From NCBI RefSeq assembly GCF_000429945.1, contig NZ_AUCV01000034.1, positions 1 to 64,000 on the forward strand: a DNA stretch of 64,000 nucleotides, written 5' to 3'. The notes below the pieces were generated by a model. That model worked only from the letters and a program-made list of their open reading frames with translations, searched no databases and was not told the DNA's origin. The translations under genes and the position numbers were made by a program. The DNA comes from Desulfogranum japonicum DSM 18378 (lineage in GTDB: Bacteria > Desulfobacterota > Desulfobulbia > Desulfobulbales > Desulfobulbaceae). This document shows, in pieces, positions 47,095 through 57,205 of the stretch; within the stretch, counting starts at the first letter, position 1; each line of letters begins with the position of its first letter.

Positions 47095-48735
47095 TCAGGC
47101 CTTGTTTTCCCGGTTTATCAGCTGCTGCTGCAAAATAGAAAGAAGGTTGTTTACAAACCAGTATAAAACAAGTCCGGAGGCAAAATTAAGAAACATAACA
47201 GTAAAAATAACAGGTAAAAACTGCATTATCTTTGCCTGTGTCGGGTCTGCAGTGGTCGGAGTCATTTTCTGCTGCAGATACATGGATGCCCCCATAAGCA
47301 AGGTTAAAACAGGTATTCCATGAAGATATGGAATGTCTACCCCTATCCATAATCTATCGGGCGCTGACAAGTCATTGATCCAAAGCATGAAAGGTGCATG
47401 CCGCAGTTCAATAGAGGCCATGAGTACACGGTAAAGGGCAAAGAAGAACGGAATTTGGATAAACATAGGGAGACAACCGCCTAAAGGATTAACCTTATAG
47501 GTTTTGTACATGGCCATCATCTCCTGGTTCATTTTGGCAGGATCGTCCTTATATTTTTCCCTGAGTTTTGCCATCTTTGGCTGCAGCTTCTGCATGTTTT
47601 TCATGGACTTCATCCCCCGTTGGGTGATGGGCCAGAAAACAGCTTTGATAATCACGGTTACCAGGATAATGGCTACGCCATAATTTTTAAGATAATCGTG
47701 AAAGAAGTTCAGTAACCACAGCATCGGCTTGGCTAACATATCAAACCAACCAAAATTCACAGCAGCATCCAACTGATCTCCAGCCTGTTTGAGCACATCC
47801 AGTTTTTTGGGTCCCAGATAGAGATCGTATCCGAACTCCTTTTTCTCCTGCCCATTTAGCGTACTCAAACCATGGGAAAGCAATGTTCGCACGCGGTCAT
47901 CATTTTTCAACAAAGAAACCGATGAAAGATCTCCCTGACGGGGAATTATGGTGGTCATAAAATAGTGATCAACATAACCTGTCCAGGTAATTCCTCCAGG
48001 CAGAGTTAGGGGGCCGTCCTGTAATTTTTTGATCTTAGTCTGAATCAATTCTCCGTTATGAAAGGCTGTAGGCCCTGAAAATTGGTAACGACTATTCACA
48101 TTGGAATGTGAAAAAGGCCTATTCACCATTGATATGGCTGGTGAAATCTGCTGAACAGCATCCCCAGCATTCTCAACCACATAGGAATCATTTATCAAGT
48201 ACGTATCTGCATGAAAAACCAATGTACGTACGAGACGAATGTTTCCAGGCATTGTGGCTTTCATAACCAAAGTTTTTGATTCCCCAGGCGTCTTCAGGGT
48301 CAACTTCTCCATATTTGCCCTAAAAGTTGGAATCACGCCGTTGCCGTTATCCAGCGTGAATACACCTGCTGAATATGCGGGATTATCAGTCACGATCAGT
48401 TGCATGGGTCCTGATTGAGGATCAATATCAGTACGGTATTGCTTTAATGCAAAGCTTTTAAAGCCTCCGCCCTGTTCATCAACGACCGCGGTATACAGCG
48501 GTGTATCTATGGTTATATCACGCGCCTCGGAGTCCACGGCGACAGTCGGTAATGTGGTATCAGTGGAGGTAGACGCAGCAGATACTTGCGCATCAGCACT
48601 TTGTCCCGCCTCTACAACCTGCTCCTGGACAGCTTTACTCTGCTCTTCAAGAGCAGGTTTCACAAAAAAATACTGGTATCCAAAAAGAATAAGAAAAGAT
48701 ATCGCAACGGCCAATATGGCTCTGTGTAAATCCAT
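47095..48735 (-). CDS. yidC: Membrane protein insertase YidC
   Basis: A 546-residue insertase of the Gram-negative type: N-terminal membrane anchor (~5-21), a large periplasmic beta domain (~50-330), and five C-terminal helices with the hydrophilic groove (FPITQRGMKSMKNMQ; NPLGGCLPM). It inserts inner membrane proteins with or without SecYEG. The ATG at 48735 has AGAGGAT upstream. Confidence 0.97.
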   Translation of the reverse strand: MDLHRAILAVAISFLILFGYQYFFVKPALEEQSKAVQEQVVEAGQSADAQVSAASTSTDTTLPTVAVDSEARDITIDTPLYTAVVDEQGGGFKSFALKQYRTDIDPQSGPMQLIVTDNPAYSAGVFTLDNGNGVIPTFRANMEKLTLKTPGESKTLVMKATMPGNIRLVRTLVFHADTYLINDSYVVENAGDAVQQISPAISMVNRPFSHSNVNSRYQFSGPTAFHNGELIQTKIKKLQDGPLTLPGGITWTGYVDHYFMTTIIPRQGDLSSVSLLKNDDRVRTLLSHGLSTLNGQEKKEFGYDLYLGPKKLDVLKQAGDQLDAAVNFGWFDMLAKPMLWLLNFFHDYLKNYGVAIILVTVIIKAVFWPITQRGMKSMKNMQKLQPKMAKLREKYKDDPAKMNQEMMAMYKTYKVNPLGGCLPMFIQIPFFFALYRVLMASIELRHAPFMLWINDLSAPDRLWIGVDIPYLHGIPVLTLLMGASMYLQQKMTPTTADPTQAKIMQFLPVIFTVMFLNFASGLVLYWFVNNLLSILQQQLINRENKA

Positions 48736-48798
48736 TGTAGATCCTCTGTGGAGCTGCATAAAGCTATAAGCCTATGACAGATCAACATTGCTCCTTGA

Positions 48799-49095
48799 TT
48801 ATTTCACGGGGTCATAGCCACCTTTGGAAAACGGGTGACAACGAAGAACACGCCAGATAGCCATTCCCGCACCTCGAAATACACCATATTTCTTGACCGC
48901 ATCCATGGCATATTGGGAACAGGTAGGACTAAAGCGGCATGTGGGAGGAAAAAGGGGAGAAATACACAACTGGTACCCACGAATAAAAAAAAGACAAAGT
49001 TTGACACCCACCTTTCCAGAAGGTACCAAAAAATTTCTCTTTGAAATTTTCCCGGGCTCAGACATATTGCACGCTGGTTCTGTATTTTTACGCAT
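48799..49095 (-). CDS. yidD: Membrane protein insertion efficiency factor YidD
   Basis: A 98-residue protein. The conserved core is [20 protein letters not shown]-type sequence with the three cysteines ([12 protein letters not shown]) and [12 protein letters not shown] near the end. An N-terminal extension of ~28 residues precedes the usual start. It overlaps rnpA by TAATG. It aids YidC. Confidence 0.94.
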   Translation of the reverse strand: MRKNTEPACNMSEPGKISKRNFLVPSGKVGVKLCLFFIRGYQLCISPLFPPTCRFSPTCSQYAMDAVKKYGVFRGAGMAIWRVLRCHPFSKGGYDPVK

Positions 49096-49442
49096 TATCT
49101 TTTCTCAGACAACAATAGTACAGAACCCATGGCCGCATACATATCCGCTGTGGTGTTTATGGTGATACCTGGCCGCACAGTGATAATGATATCCGCCTGT
49201 TGCGGGAATTCAGCACGATGCAAACGAAACACTTCACGCACCAATCGCTTGATGCGATTCCTCCTCACAGCATTCCCCACTTTTCGCTGTACACTTATCC
49301 CCAGGCGACTCTGCGGCAGATTATTTGCCAGATATATTATTGCAAATCCCTCGCCATACAGACGTCGACCAGCCTGGTATACTCTTTTGAACTCCCCGTT
49401 TTTCCTAAGCACACAACATTTTGGGAGTCCAAATTGTTTCAT
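49095..49442 (-). CDS. rnpA: Ribonuclease P protein component
   Basis: A 115-residue protein subunit of RNase P, which matures tRNA 5' ends. The RNA-binding motif [21 protein letters not shown] is preserved. It starts 5 bases after the rpmH stop, and its stop overlaps yidD. Confidence 0.96.
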   Translation of the reverse strand: MKQFGLPKCCVLRKNGEFKRVYQAGRRLYGEGFAIIYLANNLPQSRLGISVQRKVGNAVRRNRIKRLVREVFRLHRAEFPQQADIIITVRPGITINTTADMYAAMGSVLLLSEKR

Positions 49443-49447
49443 AGGGG

Positions 49448-49585
49448 TTAGACAGCTAACTGTTTACGCCCCCGTGCACGGCGTCTTTTAATCACAGCAC
49501 GGCCGGCATGTGTTTTCATTCGCACGCGAAATCCATGTGTACGGTGTCGTTTGGTGTTACTTGGCTGAAAAGTTCTCTTACTCAT
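49448..49585 (-). CDS. rpmH: Ribosomal protein L34
   Basis: A 45-residue highly basic protein, typical in length and sequence ([37 protein letters not shown]). AAGGAATC lies upstream of the ATG. First gene of the rpmH-rnpA-yidD-yidC-jag-mnmE run. Confidence 0.97.
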   Translation of the reverse strand: MSKRTFQPSNTKRHRTHGFRVRMKTHAGRAVIKRRRARGRKQLAV

Positions 49586-49949
49586 AGCGTGATTCCTTAT
49601 AAAACTGTGAGAAATTCTTTAAAAGTTCGGCCCGTTACTCTCCCGATTTCTGTCGAATAGTTTGCCCTGCCCCATAAATTCACAGTGTGCAATGTATACA
49701 AATGGCGGCAAGGCTGGGAGATATGCCCTTAACTCTGGGCATATCGAGCACCTTTTCGAAACTGCACATAATAATCACAGTACAACCATTCTGTCAAATC
49801 ATTTCATACGATTGGTGTTTCCATTGCAAAAAATCAACATACATTCTATAATAAAGCTTTGCATTCGGCTCTCTGCTCACACCTGAAGTAGGTTCGTATG
49901 CCCTCCATATTTACTCTTTCCAGATATTCAAAGCAAACAAGTATTATAT
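49586..49949. other. 364-base divergent promoter region between rpmH and mnmG
   Basis: It must hold promoters for both gene sets. I see ribosome binding sites but no strong consensus promoter. An ATATGCCC/GGGCATAT pair (49711-49745 region) forms a hairpin. No DnaA-box cluster is visible, so it is not called as a replication origin. Confidence 0.5.
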
Positions 49950-51827
49950 ATGACAGAATTTGACGTAGCTGTTATTGGCGCAGGGCATGCCGGATGCGAG
50001 GCCGCACTCGCTGCAGCCCGTATGGGGTGCCGGACATTGGTTTGTGTGATTAATGCCGACACAATCGGTGCGATGTCTTGCAACCCTGCAATCGGTGGTC
50101 TGGCAAAAGGTCACGTGGTGAGGGAAATCGATGCTCTTGGTGGCGAAATGGCTAAAAACATCGATGCAACAGGTATTCAGTTCAGGCAGCTTAACACCAG
50201 CAAAGGTCCTGCGGTGAGAAGTTCCCGGGCTCAAGCTGACCGTTTATTGTACAGGCTTCGCATGAAGACTGTGCTCGAAAACCAGCCAAACCTTCAAATC
50301 CGCCAGACAGTTGTAGATGAAATACTGGTCGAAAATGGCAAAATTACAGGCCTGCGCACCTCCCTTGACGAAATCTTCCGTGTACACACAGTGATTGTAA
50401 CAACAGGTACCTTTCTTAATGGGTTGATACACGTTGGTCTGAAAAATTTTCCTGCCGGTCGTATGGGGGATGTGCCATCCCTCCACTTGGCACAGTGGTT
50501 CAGGAAGTACGGGTTTAACGTAGGAAGGATGAAAACAGGTACTGTCCCCAGACTCGACGGCAACACCATTGACTATGGCAAGCTTGAAGCCCAACACTCC
50601 GACGACCCGCCAAATCTTTTCTCATTCTCTTCTCAAAAAGGACCGGTATTAGAGCAGAAGCCCTGCTACATAACCTACACCAACGAAAATACACACCGGA
50701 TTATTCGCGAATCAATTGATCAATCTCCTATGTTCGCCGGAATTATTGAGGGAATTGGAGCACGCTACTGCCCGTCCATCGAGGATAAGGTCATGCGGTT
50801 TCCCGAAAAAAGCAGGCACCAGATTTTTCTAGAACCTGAAGGGCTCGATACTGTTGAAGTATACCCAAACGGCATACCAACCAGTCTACCTCTCAGTACG
50901 CAGATAGACATGGTACATTCCATACCAGGCCTGGAAAACGCGCGCATAATCAGGCCAGGTTATGCCATAGAGTATGATTACGTTGATCCAAGAGAATTAC
51001 AGGCTACTCTTGAAACAAAAAAAATCGCCGGTTTATTCCTCGCTGGTCAGATTAACGGCACATCTGGATATGAGGAGGCCGCAGGTCAGGGACTTATTGC
51101 CGGTATAAACGCCGCTCAACTCGTTAAAAACAAAGAACCGCTCGTTCTAGATCGATCCCAGGCGTATATTGGCGTACTTATCGACGACCTTATTACGCTC
51201 GGCACGAAAGAACCATATCGCCTGTTCACCTCCCGTGCTGAGTATCGCCTTCTACTGCGGGAAGATAATGCAGATATCCGCTTGCGAAAAATTGGCTATG
51301 AACTAGGTCTTGTTGACGAATCGACCTGGAACACATTCTGTGAAAAGAAACAGCAAATCGACACAGAAGTTCAACATCTTTATACGACAAGAATAAAGCC
51401 ATCAGACACAGTCAACACCTTTCTCCAATCCATTCCCTCTGCTCCCATTACCCAAAGCCTTACCTTGGCGGACTTACTACGTCGTCCAGAAATTACCCTC
51501 AATACACTGTATAAGTTACTGCAATCCACTCAGACAGAAGACATTTCACGCGCATCTTCTTTTAGCCAGGAAATTGAGCTTCAGGTAAAGTATGCAGGAT
51601 ACATCAAGCGCCAGGAAGAACAGGTAAGCCGTTTCAAAAAACTTGAGCGAATACAAATACCTGACACCATCACATACAAAGGGATGCCTGGACTCTCCAA
51701 CGAGGTTGTAGAAAAACTGACCACAGTGCAGCCCCGCTCTCTTGGTCAGGCCTCACGTATATCAGGAGTGACTCCGGCGGCAATATCCATTCTTCAGATT
51801 CACCTCAAACGAAAAGGACTCGCCTGA
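49950..51827 (+). CDS. mnmG: tRNA uridine 5-carboxymethylaminomethyl synthesis protein MnmG
   Basis: A 625-residue FAD protein. The dinucleotide motif [19 protein letters not shown] is at ~7-25, [14 protein letters not shown] follows near 46-59, [21 protein letters not shown]-like [17 protein letters not shown] near 367, and [11 protein letters not shown] near 430. Partner of MnmE in wobble uridine modification. lgt starts 9 bases later. Confidence 0.97.
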   Translation: MTEFDVAVIGAGHAGCEAALAAARMGCRTLVCVINADTIGAMSCNPAIGGLAKGHVVREIDALGGEMAKNIDATGIQFRQLNTSKGPAVRSSRAQADRLLYRLRMKTVLENQPNLQIRQTVVDEILVENGKITGLRTSLDEIFRVHTVIVTTGTFLNGLIHVGLKNFPAGRMGDVPSLHLAQWFRKYGFNVGRMKTGTVPRLDGNTIDYGKLEAQHSDDPPNLFSFSSQKGPVLEQKPCYITYTNENTHRIIRESIDQSPMFAGIIEGIGARYCPSIEDKVMRFPEKSRHQIFLEPEGLDTVEVYPNGIPTSLPLSTQIDMVHSIPGLENARIIRPGYAIEYDYVDPRELQATLETKKIAGLFLAGQINGTSGYEEAAGQGLIAGINAAQLVKNKEPLVLDRSQAYIGVLIDDLITLGTKEPYRLFTSRAEYRLLLREDNADIRLRKIGYELGLVDESTWNTFCEKKQQIDTEVQHLYTTRIKPSDTVNTFLQSIPSAPITQSLTLADLLRRPEITLNTLYKLLQSTQTEDISRASSFSQEIELQVKYAGYIKRQEEQVSRFKKLERIQIPDTITYKGMPGLSNEVVEKLTTVQPRSLGQASRISGVTPAAISILQIHLKRKGLA

Positions 51828-51836
51828 GAGTAAACC

Positions 51837-52658
51837 ATGTTGCAATACCCGGTTATCGACCCTGAAATTTTTTCCATTGGCCCTTTACATTTTCGCTGGT
51901 ACGGTATGATGTATGTAATCGGGTTTACTGCAGCATATATTCTGGTGCAATACCAAGCTAGAAAATTCAAATGGCATGAATTCATTGAGCAAATTGACAA
52001 TCTCAATGTGCAACTCATCATAGGAGTAATTTTTGGGGGTCGGTTGGGATATATCATCCTGTACAATCTCCAATATTATATGGACCATCCTCTGCACATC
52101 TTTGCTGTCTGGGAAGGAGGAATGTCATTTCATGGAGGATGCCTGGGAGCCCTCATAGCTGGTCTTCTTTTCTGCAGGCGTCATGGTATAGCATTTTTGA
52201 AAGCTGCTGACATTTATGTTGCGACAGCACCCATAGGATTATTTTTCGGTCGTCTGGGTAATTTTATTAATGGTGAGTTATATGGGAGAGTGACCGATGT
52301 ACCGTGGGGAATGGTATTTCCTGATGCTGGGCCACTCCCTCGTCATCCATCACAAATCTACGAGGCCCTTCTTGAAGGCCTCTTACTCTTTATTTTACTC
52401 TGGAGTATCAAGTCCAAACCATGGAAATCTTCGCCAAGCCCCCCATGGATTCACGGCTCGATTCTCTGTTGTTTTCTTATTGGGTATGGAACTTTTCGAT
52501 TTAGCGTGGAGAACCTTCGCGAACCTGACCCACAGCTAGGGCTTGTCTTTCAAGCATTCACCATGGGACAGATTCTTAGTCTCTTCATGATCATAATCGG
52601 CCTCGGATTGTGGATCGCACGCTGTTACCCACATTCACGACAGCAACGGTTGAGCTGA
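51837..52658 (+). CDS. lgt: Prolipoprotein diacylglyceryl transferase
   Basis: A 273-residue membrane enzyme that attaches diacylglycerol to the lipobox cysteine of prolipoproteins. Motifs MSFHGGCLGAL and the signature GRLGNFINGELYGR are present; about seven helices. Confidence 0.96.
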   Translation: MLQYPVIDPEIFSIGPLHFRWYGMMYVIGFTAAYILVQYQARKFKWHEFIEQIDNLNVQLIIGVIFGGRLGYIILYNLQYYMDHPLHIFAVWEGGMSFHGGCLGALIAGLLFCRRHGIAFLKAADIYVATAPIGLFFGRLGNFINGELYGRVTDVPWGMVFPDAGPLPRHPSQIYEALLEGLLLFILLWSIKSKPWKSSPSPPWIHGSILCCFLIGYGTFRFSVENLREPDPQLGLVFQAFTMGQILSLFMIIIGLGLWIARCYPHSRQQRLS

Positions 52659-52692
52659 TTCGAAGAACAGGAAGGTTATGCAAGTTCAGCGC

Positions 52693-52965
52693 TTACTGTA
52701 GTTTCTTGGACAAATGCTTGCCAGGTCTGAACTTAACAGCCTTACGAGGAGGAATGGGTACCACTTCGCCTGTTTTGGGATTTCTTCCTGTCCGGGGGGC
52801 GCGGTCAACAACAGTGAAACTGCCAAAACCAGCCAATGTCACTCGCTCACCATCTTCCATGGCCATTGACATCATGGTTAACATGCCATTCAGCCCTCTT
52901 TCTGCAGCGGCTTTACTGATTTGTGCCGTATCAGCTATTGTCTCAATCAGATCATTCTTATTCAT
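52693..52965 (-). CDS. HU-family DNA-binding protein
   Basis: A 90-residue nucleoid protein. LAGFGSFTVVDRAPRTGRNPKTGE is the beta-arm region and carries the conserved Pro. Usual HU length. AAGGAG precedes the ATG at 52965. It lies 240 bases after the response regulator gene. Confidence 0.95.
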   Translation of the reverse strand: MNKNDLIETIADTAQISKAAAERGLNGMLTMMSMAMEDGERVTLAGFGSFTVVDRAPRTGRNPKTGEVVPIPPRKAVKFRPGKHLSKKLQ

Positions 52966-53170
52966 CACAAACTCCTTCTCAACTCATATTTCCTTTTTTT
53001 TTCACGCCTAACACCGCCCATATAGACGGCCCTGCCTTGAGATTGTGCAATTATACGTTTATTAAAAGAAAAGACAATTGAGGGAATTACCTAAATCCAC
53101 CTAGGTAATTTTACCTATTTTTGCAAAAAAAACCTTTAATAGAGAGAAGTTAGTAACTGGTATGCATCCT

Positions 53171-53200
53171 AAAAAAAAGCTTCTGCGAGAAGGATTTTTT
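53171..53200 (-). terminator. Hairpin terminator, probably two-way
   Basis: CTTCT/AGAAG stem with a 3-base loop and a run of T on the minus strand and of T on the plus strand as well. It follows the response regulator stop codon by a few bases. Confidence 0.6.
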
Positions 53201-53204
53201 TCAT

Positions 53205-53858
53205 TTAGCCATCAATGAAACAATCATTGCGCACAACATAATTAACCAGGTCAACAGTATTCTTCATATTGAACTTTTTGAGTAGATTCGCTCTGTGATG
53301 ATCTACTGTCCGGGGACTCAGTTTTAAAAGCTCTCCAATCTTCTTACTGGTATGCCCCTGAACCACCAGACCAAGTACTTCCTTTTCTCTTTTTGACAAA
53401 GACACTTTAGGTAATGTAGCTTGGTTACGAAAAGCTGAAATAATATCTCCTGAAATATCCTGACTCAACTGGGGAGAAACATACGTTTTACCTCTCCTGA
53501 CACAGGCAATGGCCTGCAAAAGTTCTGCTTCAGAATCATCTTTCATCAAATACCCATGGACACCAGCCGATATTGCCTGGTAAAAATATTGATTGCCTCC
53601 ATGCATGGTTACAACAAGGATTTTCATATCAGGTTGGGATTTTTTTATCTGAGAAACAGCTTCCAGCCCGTTGATTTGCGGCATGGTAATATCAAGAATA
53701 ATAAGATCAGCTTCATTACCCCGGAGAAAATCTAGCAACTCAATCCCTGTTGAAGCTTCACCCACTACCTTTATTGCCTGGTCCTGAGCCAGTATACTTT
53801 TAATCCCCTGTCTGACCAGACTGTGGTCATCGGCAATAACTACTCTATACGTTCCCAT
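53205..53858 (-). CDS. NarL/FixJ-type response regulator
   Basis: A 217-residue regulator: receiver domain (~1-120; phospho-acceptor Asp56 in ILDITMP, acidic pair DD at 10-11, Lys in GYLMKDD) and a LuxR-type helix-turn-helix (~150-210; LSKREKEVLGLVVQG). No partner kinase is adjacent. It starts 13 bases after the Nth-Xth fusion gene, so the two share a transcript. The ATG at 53858 is chosen over a TTG three codons upstream. Confidence 0.92.
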   Translation of the reverse strand: MGTYRVVIADDHSLVRQGIKSILAQDQAIKVVGEASTGIELLDFLRGNEADLIILDITMPQINGLEAVSQIKKSQPDMKILVVTMHGGNQYFYQAISAGVHGYLMKDDSEAELLQAIACVRRGKTYVSPQLSQDISGDIISAFRNQATLPKVSLSKREKEVLGLVVQGHTSKKIGELLKLSPRTVDHHRANLLKKFNMKNTVDLVNYVVRNDCFIDG

Positions 53859-53871
53859 ATTAGCCAATCAA

Positions 53872-55311
53872 TCACTGAAACCTGATACTGACAGGACAGT
53901 GGTCTGATCCCATTACATGTTCATGAATAGACGCTTCAGCTATTCTGTCACGACTAGCTTTATCAATAAGGAAGTAGTCTATCCGCCAGCCAATATTTTT
54001 TTCTCTGGCATTAAAACGGTAGCTCCACCACGTATACCGTTCAGCTTCCGTTGAAAACATACGAAAGGTGTCTTCAAGTCCGGCCTCTACGTATTTATCC
54101 ATCCATGCACGTTCTTCAGGAGAAAATCCAGGATTCTGCTCGTTTCTTTTGGGATTAGCCAAATCTATGGGCTTATGAGCTACATTCAAATCTCCACAAA
54201 GTATAACTGTTTTTTTCTCTTCCAATTTTTGCAGATACTTGAGCATAGCACTGTTAAAGGCTTCCTTGAAGGAAAGTCTTTTCAAGCCAGGCTGGGCATT
54301 GGGAAAATAAGCATTTACGAAAAAAAAGGTGTCATACTCCAAAGTCAGTACACGTCCCTCCTCATCAAAAGCTTCCTCTCCTAAACCGTAATAAACGTCT
54401 ACAGGTTCCTTTTTGCTGAAAATAGCGGTTCCAGAATAACCTTTACGTTTGGCGGAATTGATATAAACGTGATACCCGGGCATATCGACAATCTCAGCCG
54501 GGAGCTGCTCAGGCAGCGCCTTGATCTCTTGAAGAGCAAAGATATCTGCATTGAATGAAGCAAACACATCTATAAACCCGTTTTTCAAAGCAGCTCGCAG
54601 CCCGTTCACATTCCAGGATACAAACACTCTCCCATCAGTGTTCTTCTCTGGCTTTATCGTCCTGGGAATAACCCCAATTTGTGGACAATGCGTTGCGATT
54701 ACACACTGATCACAATGGGGACGCTGGGGCGTACATGTACCCTGTCCAAAAGCAACCAGTATGGAATTGATTTCTATCCAGTACTTCTGCGGCAGCTTTT
54801 CACGGAGCACCATCTCTGTCTGTAAAGGAGTTTCCGTCTCTACATATCCCCAGATGTTCATGATCCTGTGCACGTGGGTATCCACACAGATGGCAGGCTT
54901 CCCAAAGGCAACAGCTAAAACAAGATTGGCGGTTTTTCGCCCGACTCCTGGAAGACTAAGCAAGTCTTTCATTGTGGCGGGAACCTGCCCCTGAAACTTC
55001 CTATTCAAAGCCTCTGGCAACTGCTCAAGATACTTTGCCTTATTACGAAAAAAGCCAACTGGGTATATGATTTTCTCCAGTTGCTCTTTACCAATACGGG
55101 CTAAGTCATCTGGTCCATGTATTTCTTGAAATAGTCTGCGAACAGCAGCGGCAGTTACCTCGTCTTTGGTACGGGCGGAAAGAATTGTGGCCACAAGTAT
55201 TTTAAAAGGATCCTGACTCTGGGTGGCTATCAAATCGACCACCGGTACTTGATATTGGGCTACCTCTTCCTTGAGTATAGGTAAAATAGTTTCAATGTCG
55301 ATGCTGGCCAA
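53872..55311 (-). CDS. Endonuclease III - exonuclease III fusion (DNA glycosylase/AP lyase + AP endonuclease)
   Basis: A 479-residue two-enzyme protein. Residues 1-~212 are a full endonuclease III: helix-hairpin-helix LPGVGRKTAN with catalytic Lys126, catalytic Asp144 (VDTHVHRI), and a 4Fe-4S site Cys193-x6-Cys200-x2-Cys203-x5-Cys209. After a ~15-residue linker, ~228-479 is a full exonuclease III: WNVNG (Asn234), LQEIK (Glu262), GDLNVAH and GSDHCPV. It should excise damaged pyrimidines and cut at the abasic site, two steps of base excision repair in one chain. The start appears to be TTG with CAGGTAG upstream; no ATG fits. Confidence 0.93.
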   Translation of the reverse strand: MASIDIETILPILKEEVAQYQVPVVDLIATQSQDPFKILVATILSARTKDEVTAAAVRRLFQEIHGPDDLARIGKEQLEKIIYPVGFFRNKAKYLEQLPEALNRKFQGQVPATMKDLLSLPGVGRKTANLVLAVAFGKPAICVDTHVHRIMNIWGYVETETPLQTEMVLREKLPQKYWIEINSILVAFGQGTCTPQRPHCDQCVIATHCPQIGVIPRTIKPEKNTDGRVFVSWNVNGLRAALKNGFIDVFASFNADIFALQEIKALPEQLPAEIVDMPGYHVYINSAKRKGYSGTAIFSKKEPVDVYYGLGEEAFDEEGRVLTLEYDTFFFVNAYFPNAQPGLKRLSFKEAFNSAMLKYLQKLEEKKTVILCGDLNVAHKPIDLANPKRNEQNPGFSPEERAWMDKYVEAGLEDTFRMFSTEAERYTWWSYRFNAREKNIGWRIDYFLIDKASRDRIAEASIHEHVMGSDHCPVSIRFQ

Positions 55312-56031
55312 TGTAGTCTACCTGAAGTGAAAATAAAAATTTCTGCCCAGCTATTAATTGCTGAGGTAATAAGAAATATAAACAACCAATTACGTGGTAT
55401 CCTGAAATAAAAAAACAAACGGATGTCACCTGTTACAGATTTTCATCTGACCGGCCAGAAAAGGATTACGCAACTGCACGCCTGGCAATGCAGGAAAAAA
55501 TGTAACGGAACGGAGCCATCCCTACAGCCACAAAACGTGTCTCCACAGTAACACGTCGCAGGCTAAAAGCGTATATGATGGATATCATACACGCAAGGCT
55601 GCATGATGACCTTGTTATCCTCAATGTAAATTCTCGGAGGGAGAGACAGACTCCGAGATCAATTTTATGCTGAGGCAAAATCTTGAAGAGGTTCCGGTAT
55701 GTTCGCTGAGCTGGTGCAGGGCCATACCAACAATGAAAAACAATTTTGTGACCACTCACAGGGGATGTACAGCGACACACTGGCCGTCTCCTTACAATGT
55801 TTACCAACAACGTGAACAATTATTATCGGACAGAGGCTCATATGTAACCTCGGCAAACTGTTCTTGTCCGGTGATAAAGTACAAGCGAGCAATTCACCTA
55901 GTTTTAAAGTATCACGACTTTGATATATCAGGCAACTTATTACCGTACAAAAGTCTTCTAGGAAAAGAGATATATGATGGAATAAAAAAAGAAAACACGG
56001 AGAAAAGACATGTTTTCCCCGTGTTAAAATC
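55312..56031. other. 720-base gap without a convincing gene
   Basis: Open frames here have poor composition or no start site. Within it, 55570-55600 holds an imperfect palindrome (GCGTATATGAT/ATCATACACGC), and 55630-55660 holds TCTCGGAG/CTCCGAGA inverted arms followed by a CTCCGAG-ATTTTA-AGGCA series recalling the second repeat family. The end holds the carbonic anhydrase terminator. Confidence 0.5.
55982..56025 (-). terminator. Rho-independent terminator of the carbonic anhydrase gene
   Basis: On the minus strand AACACGGGGAAAA pairs with TTTTCTCCGTGTT around a short loop, then a T-rich run. It lies just after the stop codon. Confidence 0.8.
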
Positions 56032-56625
56032 TTATAGAACAGTAACTAGACCAGAGGCGAGATCATAATATGTCGCAACAACTTTCACCTTACCGGCTTG
56101 AACCAGATCTGACAAAATTGGCTCGGAAGAGGCAATTTTGTCAGCCATATTTTTGGCTAGTTCCTTGGCAGCATTGTTTGTCCAGTCTCCCTCCAATTCT
56201 TTGGTTTTTTTCAAGGCTGCATCTATGGGCGCAGTGAGACTGGCAATGTGTCCATTGAGTTTCACGTCTTGAGATACTGCCGTTATGGCTCCACAGGAGG
56301 AATGCCCCATGACCATAACCAGCGGAGTATGTAAATGAGCTACCGCATATTCGATACTTCCCAGTATCTGGTCATTAATAATATTGCCTGCGACTCGAAC
56401 CACAAACAGGTCTCCCAAACCTTGATCAAACACATCAACAGGCGGGACACGAGAATCCGCACATGTGAGAACCACTGCCAGTGGCTCCTGACCATTTATC
56501 AGCCCCTTACGAGATTCTTCACAATGATTGGGATGTTCACACTTGCCAGCGATGAATCGCCCGTTACCGTTGAGAAGCATCTCCAATACTTCATCTCCGG
56601 ATCGTTTAACATTTGCCGTCTGCAT
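56032..56625 (-). CDS. Beta-class carbonic anhydrase
   Basis: A 197-residue zinc enzyme interconverting CO2 and bicarbonate. Zinc ligands are Cys55 (with the Asp57-Arg59 dyad in CADSR) and His108/Cys111 (GHSSCG). No signal peptide, so cytoplasmic. AAGGAT is 8 bases before the ATG at 56625. It has its own terminator and stands alone. Confidence 0.95.
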   Translation of the reverse strand: MQTANVKRSGDEVLEMLLNGNGRFIAGKCEHPNHCEESRKGLINGQEPLAVVLTCADSRVPPVDVFDQGLGDLFVVRVAGNIINDQILGSIEYAVAHLHTPLVMVMGHSSCGAITAVSQDVKLNGHIASLTAPIDAALKKTKELEGDWTNNAAKELAKNMADKIASSEPILSDLVQAGKVKVVATYYDLASGLVTVL

Positions 56626-57205
56626 CACATTATCCTTGTTGTAAATGGTGTTCCTTAGCCCGGTATCCCTCCAGAAACGACACACTCGCAGATGATGATC
56701 AATCTACTTTTTTTTGCGCACAAATTATCTTCTGTTAGCAAAAAATGGAATGAGATACAGATAAAACAAATATATCTCTTCGAAAGATCGAACGCGCCAG
56801 CATGTAAGCCTGCGCACACCACAGTAAAGAGTAATCATTTCCGGACGAGCATTACCCTTACCTCGCCATTAATAAAAAATCCTTTTAAATGGCCAATTAA
56901 CAACCTGGAAAATCCCTCTTCAGGATCATGACTGCTAATTAACAGGGCAATTTACACGTTTTTACTGTTAAAGGGAAGTAATATGATACTTCAACGAAAC
57001 TGATAGTTGCATTCTTCACTCTTCTTTTCACAGAGTTACAATCTGTCATATCAAAAAGGTAATCAATAGAACAACCATAAAAAATTGCCATTGTTTTATA
57101 CCAAGGCAAAAAACAACCTGTTACCTTGAAGATGTTATATCACGGGGTTTGCCCATCTCCTTGTGACAACGAGACAACGGCTTCATATCATCTCCCGACG
57201 AGACA
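56626..57205. other. 580-base gap, nothing recognised
   Basis: It contains no open frame with a good start site. It is AT-rich and lies between two minus-strand genes: downstream flank of the kinase gene and promoter side of the carbonic anhydrase gene. Confidence 0.5.

Noticed and set aside
49586-49949. Possible chromosomal replication origin between rpmH and mnmG
   Set aside because: Gene context is suggestive, but no cluster of TTATCCACA-like boxes or AT-rich 13-mers could be found and dnaA is absent.
55667-56068. 133-codon plus-strand frame before the carbonic anhydrase gene
   Set aside because: It overlaps the carbonic anhydrase terminator and 3' end, lacks a start site, and its composition is poor.
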